From JAPHTQ01 sp051747405 (GTDB lineage Bacteria > Pseudomonadota > Gammaproteobacteria > Thiohalomonadales > Thiohalomonadaceae), in NCBI GenBank assembly GCA_051747405.1, contig JBNJGC010000117.1, forward strand, positions 1-8,262: DNA of 8,262 nt, read 5' to 3'. Shown here in pieces: positions 1-6,346 of this stretch. Every line of letters begins with the position of its first letter. Within the stretch, counting starts at the first letter, position 1. The translations under genes and the position numbers were made by a program. Below the pieces are notes generated by a model. The model worked only from the letters and a program-made list of their open reading frames with translations, was not told the DNA's origin and made no database searches.

Positions 1-645
1 GTAGCGGTCAAATCCCTCCTCGGCCAGCGCTTTGCGCAAGCGTCGGATATGCACATCTACAGTGCGCTCCTCGACGAAGCTGCCGCGACTCCAGACCCTG
101 TCCAGTAGCTGCGAGCGGCTATAGACCCGCTCGGGATGGGCCATGAAGAACTGCAACAGCCGGAACTCCGTCGGCCCCATCTCCACCCGATGGCCGTTGA
201 CGCTGATGCGGTGGCTGTGGGTATCCAGCACCAGTCCGTCGACCTCCAGCTGCCCCTCATCCTGCTCGGGGCTGGCCCGGCGGATCACCGCCTTGATGCG
301 GGCGATGAGTTCGCGCGGCGAGAAGGGTTTGGTGACATAGTCATCGGCCCCGCTCTCCAGACCGCGGATGCGGTCATCCTCCTCGGAGCGGGCGGTGAGC
401 ATAATGATCGGCACCTCTTTGGTGTAGTCGTCACGACGAAAACGTCGCGCCAGCTCCACGCCGCTGGTGCCGGGGAGCATCCAGTCGAGCAGGATCAGGT
501 CCGGCAGGTTGTCGGCCACCGCACGCTCGGCCTGCTGGGCATCTTCGGCCTCTTCGACCTCAAACCCGGCGCGTTCCAGAGCCATGGCGGTCATCTCGCG
601 GATCGCCGCCTCATCTTCGACCAGTAATATTCTCTTGCCTGTCAT
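1..645 (-). CDS. phoB: PhoB phosphate-regulon response regulator (3' end outside window)
   Basis: DNA-binding response regulator of the PhoR-PhoB two-component system, which activates phosphate-starvation genes once phosphorylated. The 215 visible codons begin MTGKRILLVEDEAAIREM. The receiver domain (about residues 3-120) has the acidic pair E10/D11, phospho-acceptor D54 in DLILLDWMLPG, T84 in MLTAR and K106 in TKPFSPRE. The winged-helix domain (about 130-215) contains MGPTEFRLLQFF, HPERVYSR and the recognition helix RTVDVHIRRLRKAL. The match to E. coli PhoB (229 aa) is almost continuous, with one residue inserted, so only about 15 C-terminal residues lie beyond base 1. The ATG at 645 is chosen because it gives the family's usual N-terminus; a weak GGGTGA lies about 6 nt upstream. 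phoR would be expected beyond the left edge (inference). A Pho box upstream implies autoregulation. Confidence 0.97.
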   Translation of the reverse strand, partial: MTGKRILLVEDEAAIREMTAMALERAGFEVEEAEDAQQAERAVADNLPDLILLDWMLPGTSGVELARRFRRDDYTKEVPIIMLTARSEEDDRIRGLESGADDYVTKPFSPRELIARIKAVIRRASPEQDEGQLEVDGLVLDTHSHRISVNGHRVEMGPTEFRLLQFFMAHPERVYSRSQLLDRVWSRGSFVEERTVDVHIRRLRKALAEEGFDRY

Positions 646-697
646 TCGCTGTCACCCGTCTCCACGAAGAACCATAGCACCATTAGAGACAAAAAAT

Positions 698-723
698 ATG
701 ACATGCGTATGACAGCATGACAG
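698..723 (-). promoter_or_regulatory. Pho box of the phoB promoter, with a third half-site
   Basis: Read on the minus strand there are three 7-bp units: CTGTCAT (723-717), CTGTCAT (715-709) and ATGTCAT (704-698). The last two are separated by the 4-bp spacer ACGC, which is the standard Pho-box geometry of two 7-bp direct repeats at 11-bp period. The outermost unit is only 1 bp away from the middle one. A candidate -10, TCTAAT (687-682), begins 10 bp downstream of the box, the distance expected for a promoter where PhoB replaces a -35 element. The start codon is 37 bp further on. The motif is seen directly; PhoB autoregulation is known from E. coli; use of this particular site is inferred. Confidence 0.85.
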
Positions 724-764
724 CCGGGTGACCCATTTGTGTCAGACAAGCCGCTGCACCCAGG

Positions 765-811
765 GCAACCGCATACTTTGTCATCGCTGGTGTAAGTATG
801 CGCTCACCCTG
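765..811 (+). repeat. Repeat unit, uninterrupted copy (A), with 9-bp inverted repeat
   Basis: This is a 47-bp unit in the ilvD-phoB gap. Its first 32 bases (765-796) are identical to 2808-2839, and its last 19 bases (793-811) match 2951-2969 with one mismatch (c803 against a2961). Inside the unit CGCATACTT (770-778) pairs with AAGTATGCG (794-802) around a 15-nt loop, so it could form a hairpin in either transcript. There is no T-tract, so an intrinsic terminator is unlikely. It lies 120 bp upstream of the phoB start and 42 bp downstream of the ilvD stop. Its function and family are not recognised. Confidence 0.85.
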
Positions 812-852
812 CCGCTTCACCGCAGAGGCGCCGCTGCGGCGAACGAACCGTG

Positions 853-2706
853 CTACCGCTCCAACTGGCTCACATCGCGCACGGCGCCGCGGGAGGCCGA
901 GGTGGTAAGCGCGGCGTAGGCCTTGAGCGCGGCGGAGACCTTGCGCTGGCGCGGCGCCGCCGGTTTCCAGGCATCGGGCCCCTTGAGCTCCATAGTGGCG
1001 CGGCGCTCGGCCAACTCGTCGTCGGTGAGGGCCACGCGGATGGTGCGACCGGGGATATCGATCTCGATGGTATCGCCCTCCTCCACTAGGCCGATGGCGC
1101 CGCCCTCGGCCGCCTCGGGCGAAGCGTGGCCGATGGAGAGGCCGGAGGTACCGCCGGAGAAGCGCCCATCGGTGAGCAGGGCGCAATCCTTACCCAGCCC
1201 CTTGGACTTGAGGTAAGAGGTCGGGTAGAGCATCTCCTGCATGCCGGGGCCGCCGCGGGGGCCTTCGTAGCGGATGATGACCACGTCGCCCTTGTTGATC
1301 CTGTCGCCGAGGATCGCCTCCACCGCGGCATCCTGGCTCTCGAAGATGCGCGCCGGGCCGGAGAATTTGAGGATCGATTCGTCCACCCCGGCAGTCTTCA
1401 CCACGCAGCCCTCTTCGGCGATGTTGCCGTAGAGCACCGCTAGCCCCCCCTCTTTGGAGAAGGCGTGGTCAATGTCGCGAATACAGCCGCCCTCGCGGTC
1501 GAGGTCCAGCTCGGGGTAGCGCTTGTCCTGGCTGAAGGCGACCTGGGTCGGCACCCCGCCGGGGGCGGCACGGAAGAAGTCGCGATGCGCCTGATCGTCA
1601 CTACGGGTAACGTCCCACTGTTCGATCGCCTCGCCCATGCTCGGGGCGTGCACGGTGGCCACGTCGGTGTGTAGCAACCCGCCCCGCTCCAGCTGGCCGA
1701 GGATGCCCATCACGCCACCGGCACGGTGCACATCCTCCATGTGGTATTGCTGGCTGGAGGGGGCCACCTTGCACAGGTGCGGCACCTTGCGCGAGAGGCG
1801 GTCGATATCGTCCATGGCGAAGTCCACCTCCCCCTCCTGGGCGGCGGCCAGCAGGTGGAGGATGGTGTTGGTGGAGCCGCCCATGGCGATGTCCAGGCTC
1901 ATGGCGTTCTCGAAGGCCGCCCTGGTGGCAATGGAGCGAGGCAGGGCCGAGGCATCGTCCTGCTCGTAGTAGCGTTTGGCCAGCTCGACACTCAATCGGC
2001 CCGCTCTGAGGAACAGCTGCTCGCGGTCGGCGTGGGTCGCCACCAGCGAGCCGTTACCCGGCAGCGACAGGCCCAGCGCCTCGGTCAGGCAGTTCATGGA
2101 GTTGGCGGTGAACATCCCGGAGCAGGAGCCGCAGGTAGGGCAGGCGGAGCGCTCCAGGGTGTTCACATCCTCGTCCGACTCATCGGGGTTGGCCGCGGCG
2201 ACCATGGCGTCGACCAGATCGAGATGAACCTCCTGGTCGTGGATCACCGCCTTGCCCGCCTCCATCGGCCCGCCGGAGACGAAGACCACCGGGATATTCA
2301 GACGCATCGCGGCGTTGAGCATGCCGGGGGTGATCTTGTCGCAGTTGGAGATGCAGACCAGCGCATCGGCGCAGTGGGCGTTGACCATGTACTCCACCGA
2401 ATCGGCGATAATCTCGCGCGAGGGCAGCGAGTAGAGCATGCCGTCGTGGCCCATGGCGATGCCGTCGTCCACGGCGATGGTGTTGAACTCCTTGGCCACG
2501 CCGCCGGCGCGCTCGATCTCGCGCGCCACCAGTTGCCCCATGTCCTTGAGGTGGACATGGCCGGGGACGAACTGGGTAAAGGAGTTGGCCACGGCGATGA
2601 TCGGCTTGGCGAAATCGTCATCCTTCATTCCGGTGGCGCGCCAGAGGGAGCGGGCACCGGCCATGTTGCGACCGGCGGTGGAGGTGCGGGAACGGTACTC
2701 GGGCAT
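853..2706 (-). CDS. ilvD: Dihydroxy-acid dehydratase IlvD
   Basis: Cytoplasmic iron-sulfur enzyme of branched-chain amino-acid synthesis. It dehydrates 2,3-dihydroxy-isovalerate and 2,3-dihydroxy-3-methylvalerate to the keto acids that precede valine, leucine and isoleucine. The protein is 617 aa, against 616 for E. coli IlvD, and collinear with it. Visible key residues are D81 and E491 (Mg2+), C122 and C195 (cluster), K124 (the carbamylated lysine in NCDKITPGML) and S517 (base) in DGRFSGGTSGLS. Both family signatures are present. Position 50, in the region where plant-type [2Fe-2S] enzymes carry a further cysteine, is H as in E. coli, so an oxygen-sensitive E. coli-like cluster is likely (inference). 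The ATG at 2706 gives the normal N-terminus MPEYRSRTST and has GAGAG 7 nt upstream. No other ilv gene is adjacent, and the stop is 207 bp before phoB, so it is probably monocistronic. Confidence 0.98.
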   Translation of the reverse strand: MPEYRSRTSTAGRNMAGARSLWRATGMKDDDFAKPIIAVANSFTQFVPGHVHLKDMGQLVAREIERAGGVAKEFNTIAVDDGIAMGHDGMLYSLPSREIIADSVEYMVNAHCADALVCISNCDKITPGMLNAAMRLNIPVVFVSGGPMEAGKAVIHDQEVHLDLVDAMVAAANPDESDEDVNTLERSACPTCGSCSGMFTANSMNCLTEALGLSLPGNGSLVATHADREQLFLRAGRLSVELAKRYYEQDDASALPRSIATRAAFENAMSLDIAMGGSTNTILHLLAAAQEGEVDFAMDDIDRLSRKVPHLCKVAPSSQQYHMEDVHRAGGVMGILGQLERGGLLHTDVATVHAPSMGEAIEQWDVTRSDDQAHRDFFRAAPGGVPTQVAFSQDKRYPELDLDREGGCIRDIDHAFSKEGGLAVLYGNIAEEGCVVKTAGVDESILKFSGPARIFESQDAAVEAILGDRINKGDVVIIRYEGPRGGPGMQEMLYPTSYLKSKGLGKDCALLTDGRFSGGTSGLSIGHASPEAAEGGAIGLVEEGDTIEIDIPGRTIRVALTDDELAERRATMELKGPDAWKPAAPRQRKVSAALKAYAALTTSASRGAVRDVSQLER

Positions 2707-2738
2707 GATCTGTCTCTCGGTTGAAGCAAATTCCCTTT

Positions 2739-2767
2739 AGTCTACACCCCGGGCAAGACTCGGTGAA
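2739..2767 (-). promoter_or_regulatory. Candidate sigma70 promoter of ilvD
   Basis: On the minus strand TTCACC (2767-2762, 4 of 6 consensus bases) and TAGACT (2744-2739, 4 of 6) are separated by exactly 17 bp. Transcription would begin near 2732, leaving a leader of about 25 nt before the ATG at 2706. That is too short for a leader-peptide attenuator. The call rests on motif match and position only. Confidence 0.4.
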
Positions 2768-2807
2768 CAGCCTGCGTGGGCGCTCCGCCCGACTCTGACC
2801 GTGCAGA

Positions 2808-2969
2808 GCAACCGCATACTTTGTCATCGCTGGTGTAAGCCCTTGATTTACGGTCATCTGCCGCATGGACGCGGCAGTCGAGCCTCCAGGGAGGGATTCA
2901 CGGTGTACCGTAAATCAAGGGCTTACACTAGCTGTACGCGGGGTGTTATGTAAGTATGCGATCACCCTG
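2808..2969 (+). repeat. Repeat unit, interrupted copy (B)
   Basis: This is the second copy of the unit at 765-811, in the ilvD-tetR gap. The left part (2808-2839) is identical to copy A over 32 bp. The right part (2951-2969) matches over 19 bp with one mismatch. Between them are 111 bp (2840-2950) absent from copy A. TGTAAG occurs at both edges (2834-2839 and 2949-2954), as expected either for a target-site duplication at insertion or for slippage deletion that would turn B into A. Copy B is in the same orientation as copy A, so the two form direct repeats around ilvD. Confidence 0.8.
2833..2928. mobile_element. MITE-like palindromic element with perfect 22-bp inverted arms
   Basis: The 22 bases at 2833-2854 (starting GTGTAAGCCC) are the exact reverse complement of 2907-2928. 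The enclosed 52 bp hold a second perfect hairpin, CTGCCGC (2858-2864) with GCGGCAG (2871-2877) around a 6-nt loop. A third, competing hairpin is ACGGT (2900-2904) with ACCGT (2907-2911), which would open the long stem. There is no open reading frame of note, so the element cannot encode a transposase and would need one in trans. The outer 7 bases of the left arm are shared with the repeat unit it interrupts, so the exact ends are uncertain; 22 further bases (2929-2950) also belong to the inserted stretch. The family is not identified. Confidence 0.7.
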
Positions 2970-2986
2970 TCTGACCGTGGGGTGAA

Positions 2987-3015
2987 TTGACATGACCAGC
3001 GCAGCGCGCTACCTT
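2987..3015 (+). promoter_or_regulatory. Candidate sigma70 promoter of the tetR-RND operon
   Basis: TTGACA (2987-2992) is a perfect -35 hexamer. TACCTT (3010-3015), 17 bp downstream, matches the -10 consensus at 3 of 6 positions including the first two bases and the last T. Transcription would start near 3022, inside the inverted repeat at 3015-3045. If the promoter is real, the ATG at 2992 lies within it and cannot be the start used from this promoter. The -10 is weak, so the call is tentative. Confidence 0.4.
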
Positions 3016-3702
3016 TCAACCGAACGTTTTAACCAAACGGTTGAATACATGACTGAGGCAAGAGACAGGGTGGCGCCGGCGACCACCGCCGAAGGGATCT
3101 TGGAGGCGACCGCCGAGCTCTTCGCGGAGAAGGGTTACGATGGGGCCAGGGTCGACGAACTGGCCCGCGCCGCCGGGGTCAACAAGGCGACACTCTACTA
3201 CCAAATCGGCGACAAAGAGGCACTCTACCACGCGGTACTGGAGCGCTCATTCCGTCGCACCGCCGATGAGGTGGAAGCGGCCTTGGCCGCCAGCGACGAC
3301 TGTGAAGAGCAGGTGCGCCGCTTTATTACCGTTTTTGCCCGGACCACCGGCAACATCCGCTATGCCGCCCCAATCCTGCTGCGCGAGGTCGCCTCCGGGG
3401 GGCGCAACCTTCCCGATGCCGCCGTAGCCCAGATGGGACGCATCCTCGGGGCACTGAGTGGGGCCATTGAGAGGGGACAGGAGGAGGGGCGTTTTCGCCC
3501 CGTCAACAGCTTCATGGTTCACATGATGATCGTCGGCAGCCTCACCCTCTACGCCGCCAACGAGCCGATCCGCCGCCGCAACGCCGAGCGCCACCCGGAG
3601 ATCTACCAGCCGGAACACTTTCTCAGCAGCGCCCAGGCGGGCGACGAGATCGCCCGACTCATCCTCACGGCCATCCGTACCCCTTCGGCATCAATAGAGT
3701 AA
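2992..3702 (+). CDS. TetR/AcrR-family transcriptional regulator
   Basis: One-component DNA-binding repressor, probably controlling the transporter operon it heads. In the longest reading (236 aa) the TetR_N helix-turn-helix domain spans about residues 33-83: ILEATAELFAEKGYDGA, then ARVDELARAAGVNKATLYY, then GDKEALYHAVL, which is the classic family pattern. The rest (about 90-236) is the usual helical ligand-binding and dimer domain, whose ligand cannot be read. The start is unsettled. ATG 2992 has GGGGTGA upstream and gives the coordinates used here. ATG 3049 (M20) lacks an evident Shine-Dalgarno sequence but leaves a normal short arm before the HTH and frees the TTGACA and the palindrome as promoter and operator. 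The first 19 codons also lack the high GC3 of the remainder. The stop is 13 bp before the RND gene, so co-transcription is likely. Confidence 0.93.
   Translation: MTSAARYLSTERFNQTVEYMTEARDRVAPATTAEGILEATAELFAEKGYDGARVDELARAAGVNKATLYYQIGDKEALYHAVLERSFRRTADEVEAALAASDDCEEQVRRFITVFARTTGNIRYAAPILLREVASGGRNLPDAAVAQMGRILGALSGAIERGQEEGRFRPVNSFMVHMMIVGSLTLYAANEPIRRRNAERHPEIYQPEHFLSSAQAGDEIARLILTAIRTPSASIE
3015..3045. promoter_or_regulatory. Inverted repeat, likely TetR operator
   Basis: TTCAACCG (3015-3022) and its exact reverse complement CGGTTGAA (3038-3045) flank a 15-bp spacer that contains a smaller palindrome, AACGTT (3023-3028). The repeat begins at the last base of the proposed -10 and covers the predicted transcription start. 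It ends 3 bp before the in-frame ATG at 3049. That is the usual place for an autorepressor of the TetR family to bind. The palindrome is seen directly; its recognition by this TetR is inferred. Confidence 0.5.
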
Positions 3703-3715
3703 GGATTAAGACTCC

Positions 3716-6175
3716 ATGCACACCCAACTGCGCTCTCGCATCGAAAACGCCTTCGCCGACTTCGGCGGACTTGTCTACCGCCACCACTGGAAAACGCTAG
3801 TGCTGCTGCTTCTGCTGGTAGCGGGGCTGGTCAGTCAACTGCCCAAACTGACCATGGACACCTCCACCGAGGGCTTTCTCCATGAAGGTGACCCGACACT
3901 GACCGACTACAACGCGTTTCGCCAGCAGTTCGGCCGCGATGAGCTGATTCTGCTGACCATCAAGAGCGACGACATCTTCGATCCTTCGTTTCTGCAAAAG
4001 CTCCAGAGCCTGCACCGGGAGCTGGCCGACACCACCCCCTATTTGGACGATATCACCTCACTGATCAACGCCCGCGACACCCGCGGCTCCGCCGGCGAGC
4101 TACTGGTGGAGGATCTGCTGGAGCAGTGGCCCGACTCCCCGCAACAGCTCAAGGCACTGCGCGAGCGCGCTCTGAGCAACCCCATCTATCGTAACCTGCT
4201 GCTCTCCGAAGATGGCACCATCACCACCGTGGTGATCAAGACCGACGCCTATGTCAGCGAGCGCTCCACCGACGATATCCTCGGCGGCTTCGATGACAGC
4301 ATGGCGGACGACAGCGCCGCCGACGAACCAGAGCCTCTAAGCGACGCCCAGAACAGCGAGGTGGTCCAGCATGTGGAGTCGGTGGTGGCACAGTATGCCG
4401 GCGAAGGCTTCGAGGTCTATCTGGCGGGCACGCCGGTGGTCACCGATGTGCTCAAATCGGCGATGCAGGAGAACATGAAAAAGTTCATGGGTATGGCGTT
4501 GATTGCCATCTCGCTGATCCTGTTTCTGCTCTTTAGGCGCCTCTCCGGGGTGGTGTTGCCGATGTTGACGGTGATCCTCTCGCTCCTCTCCACCTTGGGG
4601 CTGATGGCGACGCTGGGTATCCCCTTCAAGCTGCCCACGCAGATCCTCCCCTCCTTTTTGTTGGCGGTGGGTATCGGCGCCTCGGTCCACCTGCTGGCGA
4701 TCTTCTTCCGCCACCTGCAACAACTGCATGAAGGCGAGGCACGTACCGAGAGCAGCAGCCACAAGGAGGCGTCGATCCGCCACGCCCTGGGCCACTCCGG
4801 CTTGGCCATTGTGATGACCTCACTGACCACCGCCGCCGGTCTGGCCTCGTTCGCCGGAGCCCAGGTGGCGCCCATCAGTGACCTGGGCCTCATCTCCGCC
4901 ATCGGCATCCTCATCTCCCTGCTGTTCACCCTCACCCTGACCCCGGCGCTGCTCTCGCTGCTGCCCCTCAGAGCGAAGAGCAGCGACAGCGCCACCGCAC
5001 GGCAAAGGCGTATGGACGGCCTGATGTTGCGCATCGCCGACACCGCCACCGACCGCTCCCGCCCGGTGCTCGTGCTGAGCGCGGCGGTACTGCTGTTCGG
5101 TCTCAGCGGTGCGCTGCAGGTGGAGTTCTCGCACAAACCGTTCGAGTGGCTACCGGCGGACGAGCCGGCCCGCATCGCCACCGACTTTGTCGACCAACGC
5201 ATGGGCGGGGCCAGCTCCGTCGAGGTGGTGGTGGACACCGGTGAGCGCAACGGCCTCTACCTGCCCGAGCGGATGCAGGGCCTGGCCGCACTGGGCGATG
5301 AGATCGGTCAGCTCGAGGACGGTGAGCTGTTCGTGGGCAAGACCCTATCGTTGGCCGATATCCTCAAGGAGATCAACAAGGCGCTGAACGAGAACCGCGA
5401 CGCCTTCTATACCATTCCCGATGATCGCCAGCTCATCGCCCAGGAGTTTCTGCTGTTCGAGAACTCCGGCTCCGACGACCTGGAGGACTTTGTCGACTCC
5501 CAGTTCAGCAAAACCCGTTTCACCGTCAAGATGCCCTGGGCCGACGCCATCCTCTACAAGGACTTTCTCACCGATATCGAGCAGCGCTTTGAACGGACCC
5601 TCGGCGACGATGTGAACGTCACCACAACCGGCATGAACGCCCTGCTCAGCCGCACCATGTCCGCCACCATCTTCTCCATGGCGCAGAGCTACCTCATCGC
5701 CGCCGGGGTGATCACGGTCATGATGATACTGCTCATCGGCAGCCTGCGTATCGGCCTGGTGAGCATGATCCCCAACCTCACCCCGATCATCCTCACCCTC
5801 GGGCTGATGGGCTGGTTCGGGCTGCCGCTGGATCTGTTCACCATGCTCATCGGCTCCATAGCCATCGGCCTGGCGGTGGACGACACCATCCACTTCATGC
5901 ACAACTATCGCCGCTACCACCACGAGACCGGCGATGTGAAGGAGGCGGTACGCAAGACCCTGCTTACCACCGGCAGGGCGATGCTTGTCACCACCGTGGT
6001 GCTCTCACTGGGCTTCTTCCTCTACATGGGGGCCAACCTGAGCAACCTGGTGAACTTCGGCCTGCTCACCGGCTTTACCATCATCATAGCGCTGCTGGCC
6101 GACTTCTTCCTCGCCCCGGCGCTGATGAAAGAGCTGCACCGCAGCCACCTGATTGCCGATGATAGTGATTACTAG
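3716..6175 (+). CDS. RND-superfamily (MMPL type) inner-membrane transporter
   Basis: An 819-residue transporter of the MMPL/HpnN-like branch, shorter than drug-efflux RND pumps of about 1030 aa. These proteins usually move lipids or other hydrophobic molecules out of the inner membrane using proton flow. The chain is an internal duplication. TM1 is at about 26-43 and periplasmic loop 1 at 44-255. TM2-6 fall between about 257 and 417, and TM7 is at about 449-468. Loop 2 is at 469-650 and TM8-12 fall between about 656 and 800. TM10 carries GLAVDDTIHF with D722/D723, the probable proton-relay acids. The matching site in TM4 reads VGIGASVHLL with no acid. Loop 1 contains an acidic, probably flexible stretch (about 194-211) preceded by DDILGGFDD (186-194), a motif also found in the beta-barrel gene downstream. 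The ATG at 3716 has AAGGA about 10 nt upstream, overlapping the tetR stop. The cargo is unknown. Confidence 0.93.
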   Translation: MHTQLRSRIENAFADFGGLVYRHHWKTLVLLLLLVAGLVSQLPKLTMDTSTEGFLHEGDPTLTDYNAFRQQFGRDELILLTIKSDDIFDPSFLQKLQSLHRELADTTPYLDDITSLINARDTRGSAGELLVEDLLEQWPDSPQQLKALRERALSNPIYRNLLLSEDGTITTVVIKTDAYVSERSTDDILGGFDDSMADDSAADEPEPLSDAQNSEVVQHVESVVAQYAGEGFEVYLAGTPVVTDVLKSAMQENMKKFMGMALIAISLILFLLFRRLSGVVLPMLTVILSLLSTLGLMATLGIPFKLPTQILPSFLLAVGIGASVHLLAIFFRHLQQLHEGEARTESSSHKEASIRHALGHSGLAIVMTSLTTAAGLASFAGAQVAPISDLGLISAIGILISLLFTLTLTPALLSLLPLRAKSSDSATARQRRMDGLMLRIADTATDRSRPVLVLSAAVLLFGLSGALQVEFSHKPFEWLPADEPARIATDFVDQRMGGASSVEVVVDTGERNGLYLPERMQGLAALGDEIGQLEDGELFVGKTLSLADILKEINKALNENRDAFYTIPDDRQLIAQEFLLFENSGSDDLEDFVDSQFSKTRFTVKMPWADAILYKDFLTDIEQRFERTLGDDVNVTTTGMNALLSRTMSATIFSMAQSYLIAAGVITVMMILLIGSLRIGLVSMIPNLTPIILTLGLMGWFGLPLDLFTMLIGSIAIGLAVDDTIHFMHNYRRYHHETGDVKEAVRKTLLTTGRAMLVTTVVLSLGFFLYMGANLSNLVNFGLLTGFTIIIALLADFFLAPALMKELHRSHLIADDSDY

Positions 6176-6183
6176 AAGCTTGC

Positions 6184-6319
6184 AACGCGGAGGACGCGGA
6201 GGACGCGGAGGCACTATTACATTTGCTAACGCAACTTTTTGTTCATAGCCACACTGAAGTTATGAGCCTCACGGGCTTGAGCAGATAGATTCCTCTGCGA
6301 ACTCTGCGTCCTCTGCGTT
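6184..6319. repeat. Imperfect inverted repeat built from 9-bp units (MITE/REP-like)
   Basis: The left arm (6184-6211) contains three exact tandem copies of ACGCGGAGG (6185-6193, 6194-6202, 6203-6211). The right arm (6292-6319), read in reverse complement, has the same three-unit layout with mostly G-to-A changes: AACGCAGAGG, ACGCAGAGT, TCGCAGAGG. About 80 bp lie between the arms, including a small AGCC/GGCT hairpin and no gene. Arms of this 'CTCTGCGTCCTCTGCG' type recur between genes in many bacterial genomes (recollection, not searched). It occupies most of the 171-bp gap between the transporter and LolA-like genes. I see no convincing promoter or T-tract terminator in it. Confidence 0.75.
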
Positions 6320-6333
6320 GAGAAATCCTTAAA

Positions 6334-6339
6334 AAGGAG
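6334..6339 (+). promoter_or_regulatory. Strong ribosome binding site of the LolA-like gene
   Basis: AAGGAG lies 7 nt before the ATG at 6347, and fixes that codon rather than the in-frame ATG at 6356. It lies just beyond the right arm of the inverted repeat, so the gene keeps independent translation despite the long gap after the transporter. Confidence 0.8.
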
Positions 6340-6346
6340 TGATGTA

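Noticed and set aside
829..841. CGCCG/CGGCG hairpin just downstream of the ilvD stop, considered as a terminator.
   Set aside because: The stem is only 5 bp with a 3-nt loop and no T-tract follows on the minus strand.
1726..2724. A 332-codon open frame antisense to ilvD.
   Set aside because: It lies wholly within a confidently assigned ilvD on the other strand. Its His/Gly/Val-rich translation is typical of a shadow frame in GC-biased DNA, and it has no recognisable domain.
2618..2866. A minus-strand frame running through the repeat unit into ilvD, considered as a leader peptide for attenuation.
   Set aside because: It is not enriched in Ile, Leu or Val codons, overlaps the ilvD start in another frame, and would start upstream of the likely ilvD promoter.
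2833..2928. The palindromic element considered as an integron attC site or a CRISPR repeat.
   Set aside because: It has no GTTRRRY core, no integrase or cassette context, and occurs once here without spacers.
2923..2951. TTACAC and TTATGT spaced by 17 bp at the right end of the palindromic element, considered as an outward promoter for tetR.
   Set aside because: Both hexamers match the sigma70 consensus poorly, and the TTGACA at 2987 is a better candidate.
4417..5250. A 277-codon open frame antisense to the transporter.
   Set aside because: It overlaps the strongly supported RND gene, and its Ser/Arg-rich composition reflects codon bias on the opposite strand.
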